A program made the position numbers and the translations under genes. Shown in pieces: positions 59,711 to 64,000 of a stretch of DNA of 64,000 nucleotides (position 1 is its first letter; each line of letters begins with the position of its first letter). The notes beneath the pieces are model-generated. The model was not told the DNA's origin and searched no databases. It worked only from the letters and a program-made list of their open reading frames with translations. This stretch comes from Hymenobacter sp. PAMC 26628 (lineage in GTDB: Bacteria > Bacteroidota > Bacteroidia > Cytophagales > Hymenobacteraceae), in NCBI RefSeq assembly GCF_001562275.1, contig NZ_CP014304.1, forward strand, positions 1,984,001 to 2,048,000. The letters run 5' to 3'.

Positions 59711-61027
59711 ATGAAGCCGCCCGCCCCGCCCGCCACCGGGGCCCCCGGCCTCCGAAAAGCCCTCACGCCGCTGCACCTCTGGGCCCTGGCCGTGGGCCTG
59801 GTCATCTCGGGCGAGTACTTCGGCTGGAACTACGGCTGGGCGGTGGCCGGGCCGGTGGGCTTTCTCGTCGCCACGGGGCTGGTCACGGTGCTCTACGTGG
59901 CGTTCGTGTTCAGCTTCACGGAGCTGACGACGGCCTTGCCCAGCGCGGGCGGGCCGTTTGTGTACGCGCAGGCGGCGTTTGGGCCCCTGGGGGGCCTGGT
60001 GGCCGGCTACGCCACGCTGGTCGAGTTCTTGTTCACGCCGCCGGCCATTGCGTTTGCGCTGGGCAGCTACGGGCATTTTCTGGTGCCCGCGCTGCCGGTG
60101 CTGGGCACGGCGCTGGGCTGCTACGCGGTGTTTACCTTGGTAAACCTGCTGGGTATCAAGGAGTCGGCCACGTTTTCGCTGGTGGCCACGGGGCTGGCGG
60201 TGGCCGAGCTGCTGCTGTACCTGGGGCTGGTGGCCCCGCACTTTCGGGCAGAGAACTTCCTGGCCCACCCGGTGCCGCTGCGGGCGGGCGGGGTGCTGGC
60301 GGCGCTGCCGTTCGCCATTTGGTTTTACCTGGCCATCGAGGGCGTGGCGCTGGTGGCCGAGGAGGTGCAAGACCCGCGCCGCGCCATCCCGCGGGGCTAC
60401 GGCTACGGCCTGGGCACGCTGGTGGCGCTGGCCCTGGGCGTGATGGTGCTGACCGGCGGCGTGGGCGACTGGCGCCGCCTGGCCCGCCTCGACTACCCGC
60501 TGCCCGAGGCCCTGGCCCTGGTGCTGGGCCGGGGCAGCCGCTGGACCAGCTTTTTTGCCAGCATCGGCTTGTTTGGGCTGGTGGCCTCGTTCCACGGCAC
60601 CATCATCGGCTACTCGCGGCAGGTATTTGCCCTGGCGCGGGCGGGCTATTTGCCCGGTTTCCTGGCCCGCCTCAACGGCCGCCAGGCGCCGCACTGGGCC
60701 CTGGCGGCGGGCGCCGCGGTGGGCGTGGGGGCCCTGCTCACCGGCACCACCGACCAGCTCATCGTGCTGGCCGTGCTGGGGGCCCTGGTGATGTACATCG
60801 TCAGCCTGCTCAGCCTCTTCGCCCTGCGCCGCCGCCGGCCGGAGCTGGCGCGCCCCTTCGCCGTGCCCGGCTACCCGTGGGTGCCGCTGCTGGCCCTGGC
60901 CCTCGCCCTGCTGAGCCTGGGGGCCCTGGTGTACTACAACCTGCGGCTGAGCGGCGTGTTCGCGGCGGTGGGGCTGGTGCTGCTCGGGGCGTTTGTCGGG
61001 CTGGGCGGGGCCCGGCGGCTGCGGTAG
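59711..61027 (+). CDS. eat: APC-family permease, probably ethanolamine permease
   Basis: 438 residues from the ATG at 59711, with about 12 membrane segments. ALAVGLVISGEYFGWNYGW is the conserved start of the ethanolamine/amino-acid permease branch. ALPSAGGPFVYAQAAFGPLG and FYLAIEGVALVAEEVQDPRR are typical. The product should import ethanolamine or a small amine. The assignment leans on the eutB gene downstream (61519). Between them lies an unrelated lipoprotein gene. Confidence 0.82.
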   Translation: MKPPAPPATGAPGLRKALTPLHLWALAVGLVISGEYFGWNYGWAVAGPVGFLVATGLVTVLYVAFVFSFTELTTALPSAGGPFVYAQAAFGPLGGLVAGYATLVEFLFTPPAIAFALGSYGHFLVPALPVLGTALGCYAVFTLVNLLGIKESATFSLVATGLAVAELLLYLGLVAPHFRAENFLAHPVPLRAGGVLAALPFAIWFYLAIEGVALVAEEVQDPRRAIPRGYGYGLGTLVALALGVMVLTGGVGDWRRLARLDYPLPEALALVLGRGSRWTSFFASIGLFGLVASFHGTIIGYSRQVFALARAGYLPGFLARLNGRQAPHWALAAGAAVGVGALLTGTTDQLIVLAVLGALVMYIVSLLSLFALRRRRPELARPFAVPGYPWVPLLALALALLSLGALVYYNLRLSGVFAAVGLVLLGAFVGLGGARRLR

Positions 61028-61103
61028 GCGGACGCTCCGTAGGCTGGCGTTATTGCTAGGGCCGAAGGATGGGGCAAGGGTGTAAAAGCGGTACTTTCAT
61101 TTC

Positions 61104-61448
61104 ATGACAAAATCTCTCAAACTTTTGGCCATAGCCCTGTTGTGTTCGTGCAGTAATAACGACGTTAAGAATGCTCATGTTTTCGGAACATTGGTCGACC
61201 ACACCACCCAGAAGCCGTTGAAAGGAAAAAAATTGATGGTGCAATCCGCGTACTATCAGGGGGGAGACTACGATAGCTATAACGGGTATGTCGACAGCAT
61301 TCTTACCACGGACGAAAACGGTCGGTTTGAAGGATTTTTTGATAAAATTTGCTACATACAAATTCGCGCTAAAACAGCGCAAGGTGACACACTTTTATAT
61401 GCCCACGAAATATTCAGCAAAGAAAAACGGATAGATTTAGCGCTGTAG
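61104..61448 (+). CDS. AT-rich lipoprotein, carboxypeptidase-regulatory-like fold
   Basis: 114 residues. The lipobox is LKLLAIALLCSCSNND. HVFGTLVDHTTQKPLKGKKL and TTDENGRFEGFFDK look like one Ig/carboxypeptidase-regulatory beta-sandwich. The DNA is notably lower in GC than its neighbours (21 of 60 at 61381-61440), suggesting transfer. It splits the permease and eutB. Function unknown. Confidence 0.72.
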   Translation: MTKSLKLLAIALLCSCSNNDVKNAHVFGTLVDHTTQKPLKGKKLMVQSAYYQGGDYDSYNGYVDSILTTDENGRFEGFFDKICYIQIRAKTAQGDTLLYAHEIFSKEKRIDLAL

Positions 61449-61518
61449 GTCCTCGATTTTACTATAAATCTGTTCCTGGCTACCGCAAATATTCGTTGGC
61501 CGTACCGATTCGAAACCA

Positions 61519-62907
61519 ATGCCCTACCGCCACACCGTCCGCCAGCACACCTACGTGTTCAACGACCTGAAAGCGCTGCTGGCGCGGGCCTCGCCGCTGC
61601 GCGCCGGCGACGCGCTGGCCGGCGTGGCCGCCGCCACCTACGAGGAGCGCGTGGCCGCCCAGTACGCACTGGCTGACGTGCCGCTGCGCAATTTCCTCAG
61701 CGAGGCGCTGGTGCCTTACGAGCAGGACGAGGTGACGCGGCTCATTATGGACACCCACGACGCGGCGGCGTTTGCGCCCGTGGGCCACGCCACGGTGGGG
61801 CAGCTGCGCGACTGGCTGGTGTCGGACGCTGCTGACGCGGGGGCCCTGGCCGCGCTGGCCCCGGGCCTGACGCCCGAAATGGTGGCCGCCGTGAGCAAGC
61901 TGCTGCGCAACCAGGAGCTGATTGCCGTGGCCCGCCGCGTGGAGGTCGTCACGCGCTTCCGCAACACGCTGGGGCTGCGCGGGCGCCTGGCCACCCGCCT
62001 GCAGCCCAACCACCCCACCGACGGCCTGCGCGGCATCGCCGCCAGCCTCGTGGACGGCCTGCGCTACGGCAGCGGCGACGCCGTGATTGGCATCAACCCG
62101 GCCACTGACAATACGCAGGCCGTGAGCAACTTGCTGCACATGCTGGACGCCGTGCGCGAGCAATACGCCATTCCCACCCAGGCCTGCGTGCTGTGCCACG
62201 TCACCACCGCTTTGCAATTGATTGAGCAGGGGGCCCCGGTAGACCTCACGTTTCAGTCCATCGCCGGCACCGAGGCCGCCAACGCCAGCTTCGGCCTCAA
62301 CCTGAGCGTGTTGCAGGAAGCCTGGGAGGCCACGCGGGGCCTGAACCGCGGCACGGTGGGGCAGGACGTGATGTACTTCGAAACCGGCCAGGGCAGCGCC
62401 CTCTCGGCCAATGCCCACCACGGGCTGGACCAGCAAACCTGCGAGGCCCGGGCCTACGCCGTGGCCCGGCGCTTCCGGCCGCTGCTGGTAAATTCGGTGG
62501 TCGGCTTCATCGGCCCCGAGTACCTCTACGATGGCAAGCAAATCATCCGGGCGGCGCTCGAAGACCACTTTTGCGGCAAGCTGCTGGGCCTGCCCATGGG
62601 CGTGGACGTGTGCTACACCAACCACGCCGAGGCCGACCAGGACGACACCGACACGCTGCTCACGCTGCTGGGCGTGGCGGGCTGCAACTTCGTCATGGGC
62701 GTGCCCGGGGCCGACGACATCATGCTCGGCTACCAGTCCACGTCCTTCCACGACGCGCTGTACCTGCGCCGGGTGTTGGGCCTGCGCCCGGCCCCCGAGT
62801 TCGAGGCCTGGCTGGTGCAGCAGGGCATTTTCGACGCCCAGGGGGCCCTGCTGCCCGCGTCGGCTGCCGCCCCGCTGCTGGGCCAGCTGCCGGCGCCGCT
62901 GCGGTAG
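61519..62907 (+). CDS. eutB: Ethanolamine ammonia-lyase large subunit
   Basis: 462 residues, the standard EutB size. The start MPYRHTVRQHTYVFNDLKAL, GDAVIGINPATDNTQAV, VGQDVMYFETGQGSALSAN and GLPMGVDVCYTNHAEADQDD match the cobalamin-dependent ethanolamine ammonia-lyase large subunit. It splits ethanolamine to acetaldehyde and ammonia. A functional enzyme normally needs EutC, whose gene usually follows. None is seen to the right edge, where a repeat and a TonB-receptor gene occur instead. Confidence 0.94.
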   Translation: MPYRHTVRQHTYVFNDLKALLARASPLRAGDALAGVAAATYEERVAAQYALADVPLRNFLSEALVPYEQDEVTRLIMDTHDAAAFAPVGHATVGQLRDWLVSDAADAGALAALAPGLTPEMVAAVSKLLRNQELIAVARRVEVVTRFRNTLGLRGRLATRLQPNHPTDGLRGIAASLVDGLRYGSGDAVIGINPATDNTQAVSNLLHMLDAVREQYAIPTQACVLCHVTTALQLIEQGAPVDLTFQSIAGTEAANASFGLNLSVLQEAWEATRGLNRGTVGQDVMYFETGQGSALSANAHHGLDQQTCEARAYAVARRFRPLLVNSVVGFIGPEYLYDGKQIIRAALEDHFCGKLLGLPMGVDVCYTNHAEADQDDTDTLLTLLGVAGCNFVMGVPGADDIMLGYQSTSFHDALYLRRVLGLRPAPEFEAWLVQQGIFDAQGALLPASAAAPLLGQLPAPLR

Positions 62908-62956
62908 GGCCCCGGGAGTGGCGTTATTCCCAAATAAAAACTGCACAAAAATGAAC

Positions 62957-63047
62957 GGTCATGCAGCGCGCAGCGAAGCATTTCTACTGCGCCAGTAATC
63001 AGGGATTAGTTACGCGGGAAAGTTGCTTCGCTGCGCGCTGCATGACC
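62957..63047. repeat. REP/MITE-like intergenic repeat, copy 2
   Basis: Arms 62957-62980 and 63024-63047 are perfect 24-bp reverse complements (GGTCATGCAGCGCGCAGCG...). The loop contains GCGCCAGTAATC and GGGATTAGTT, as in copy 1. A T run follows the right arm, so it can double as the eutB terminator. Confidence 0.85.
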
Positions 63048-63132
63048 GCCTTTTTTCTAATTCGAGAACAAGTCTACTAAGTGTTTCCTCCGTTTCCTGC
63101 TGGTTGATGGTTGCTTAACCACCGCCCCGCTG

Positions 63133-64000
63133 CTAGCCGCCGAAGCCGCCGGTGTCGCCTTTGGGCTGGTTTTCGATGGAGCTTGCGGGCTTGTTATTGC
63201 CCAGAAACCAGGTGAAGCCCAGGTAGCCCACGCGCGTTTCGTACTTGGTTTGCAGGTCGGCGCTGAGGCCGTCGGCGGCCAGCTGAGCGTACTGGCGGCG
63301 CGTGTTGAACAGGTCGCTGACGCGCAGGGTGAGCGCGGCGCGGTCGTGGAATAGCCGCTGGCGCAGGGCCACGTCCACGCCGTACACGGCCAGCAGGCGG
63401 CCCTGCGGCACCACCAGCGGGGCCCGGTAGTTGCCGCTAAGCTGCAGGGCCAGCGCCTTGGTGGGGCTGAAAGTATTCAGCAAGTACGCCGTGCCGGTGA
63501 AGTTGGCGCGGGTGCCGTCGCCGGCGTAGCTGGCCACCTGGCTGCGGAAAAACGAGCCGTTGGCCGTGAGCTTCCACCACGCCGCCAGCGGGTGCGTGAG
63601 CGAGATTTCCAGCCCGTAGCTGGCCGTGCGGCCGAAGTTGGCGTAGCTGGTGCGGGCAATGAAATCGGGCTGCCCGCTGAGGCGGGTCGCCAGGGTATCA
63701 ATCGTGCGCAGGCTCTGGATGGATTGGCTGGCGAAGCGCCCGAACAGGGTGGTGCTGAGCGTGGTGGCCTGCCACGCCACCTGGTGGCCCAGCTCCGCCA
63801 CGTGCACGTACTCGGGGCGCAGGTCGGGGTTGCCCACCACGTAGTTGCGGGCATCGGAGTAGATGGGCAACGCAATGATTTGCAGAAAGTTGGGCCGGTT
63901 GAGCCGGCGGGAGTAGCTGAGCTGGAGGCGCTGCTCGTGGGGCAGCGTGCGCGCCACCGTAGCCGAGGGGAATACATTAAAAATGCGCTGGCTGGCCGAG
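63133..64000 (-). CDS. TonB-dependent-type outer-membrane receptor, C-terminal part (runs off the right edge)
   Basis: The minus-strand frame is open from the right edge to TAG at 63133. Barrel sequences are plain: NVFPSATVARTLPHEQRLQL, SYSRRLNRPNFLQI and NPDLRPEYVHVAELGHQVAW. The C-terminal motif is GYLGFTWFLGNN followed by a Gly/Lys tail (PKGDTGGFGG). This is the C-terminal third of an outer-membrane beta-barrel of the TonB/OMP_b-brl_3 group, related to the gene at 13769-16198. The N-terminus and substrate are outside the window. Confidence 0.85.
   Translation of the reverse strand, partial: SASQRIFNVFPSATVARTLPHEQRLQLSYSRRLNRPNFLQIIALPIYSDARNYVVGNPDLRPEYVHVAELGHQVAWQATTLSTTLFGRFASQSIQSLRTIDTLATRLSGQPDFIARTSYANFGRTASYGLEISLTHPLAAWWKLTANGSFFRSQVASYAGDGTRANFTGTAYLLNTFSPTKALALQLSGNYRAPLVVPQGRLLAVYGVDVALRQRLFHDRAALTLRVSDLFNTRRQYAQLAADGLSADLQTKYETRVGYLGFTWFLGNNKPASSIENQPKGDTGGFGG

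Noticed and set aside
1..64000. tRNA, rRNA or CRISPR loci
   Set aside because: No cloverleaf-like sequence with a conserved TPsiC arm, no rRNA words and no regularly spaced direct repeats were found by eye.

Overview
The window is high-GC Bacteroidota DNA, most likely Hymenobacter or a close relative (Cytophagales, Hymenobacteraceae). The evidence is a PorX regulator of type IX secretion, SusD and TonB-receptor remnants, a DUF5777 protein, a carbohydrate GH3/GH30 block, an LpxC-LpxD arrangement typical of the phylum, weak Shine-Dalgarno sequences, and an intergenic repeat family with two copies here. The assignment is inferred from gene content only. No rRNA, tRNA or CRISPR array was seen.

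Layout. 0-3 kb: minus-strand lipid A genes (lpxC 3'-truncated by the window edge, lpxD) with an HD phosphohydrolase upstream. 3.1-5 kb: porX and a small secreted protein. 5-16 kb: an accessory carbohydrate block lying between porX and tsaE-ald. It holds a decayed GH3 gene truncated by an inverted-repeat element, GH30, a SusD stub, an intact GH3, an aminotransferase and a TonB-type beta-barrel receptor. 16.5-18.3 kb: tsaE and alanine dehydrogenase. 18.3-22 kb: a minus-strand redox/outer-membrane group (DUF5777, YceI, cytochrome c, COG4315 lipoprotein, beta-barrel) in which four of five genes carry lesions. 22-36.4 kb: a flavin reductase, then a long plus-strand run that looks like carboxylate uptake and activation: InsA-like DNA-binding protein, two MFS carriers, a porin, a small membrane protein, an SSS-transporter/histidine-kinase fusion, a response regulator, a propionyl-CoA-synthetase-like ligase and acetyl-CoA synthetase.

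36.5-41.1 kb: a minus-strand red/far-red light operon (heme oxygenase, bacteriophytochrome kinase, Rcp1-like regulator, REC-kinase). 41.5-43.6 kb: a scar that seems to join the start of a TonB-receptor gene to the end of a phytase gene, a hypothetical protein and a zinc alcohol dehydrogenase. 43.9-48.2 kb: four nuclease/ATPase genes on one strand: a DnaQ-GIY-YIG fusion, an sce7726-type PD-(D/E)XK nuclease, an AAA_21 ATPase and a DUF4276 TOPRIM protein. The ATPase-TOPRIM pair is bracketed by a 90-bp direct repeat of the sce7726 3' end, and the middle of the ATPase gene is strikingly AT-rich. This is the best candidate for an undescribed, probably anti-phage, module.

48.3-58.4 kb: a DUF2383 stress protein, an AI-2E-type permease, topoisomerase IV parE and parC with a CHRD lipoprotein between them, and two TPR proteins. 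58.4-59.5 kb: an IS5-family element that truncates a membrane-protein gene. 59.7-62.9 kb: a probable ethanolamine permease and eutB with no eutC beside it. 62.9-64 kb: the second copy of the intergenic repeat, then a TonB-receptor gene running off the right edge.

Three themes cross the window. Gene decay is frequent, and four of the frameshifts are single-base losses, three of them inside G/C runs, so sequencing error must be excluded. Long near-perfect hairpins fill many spacers. The palindrome GGGGCCCC recurs throughout coding and non-coding DNA.
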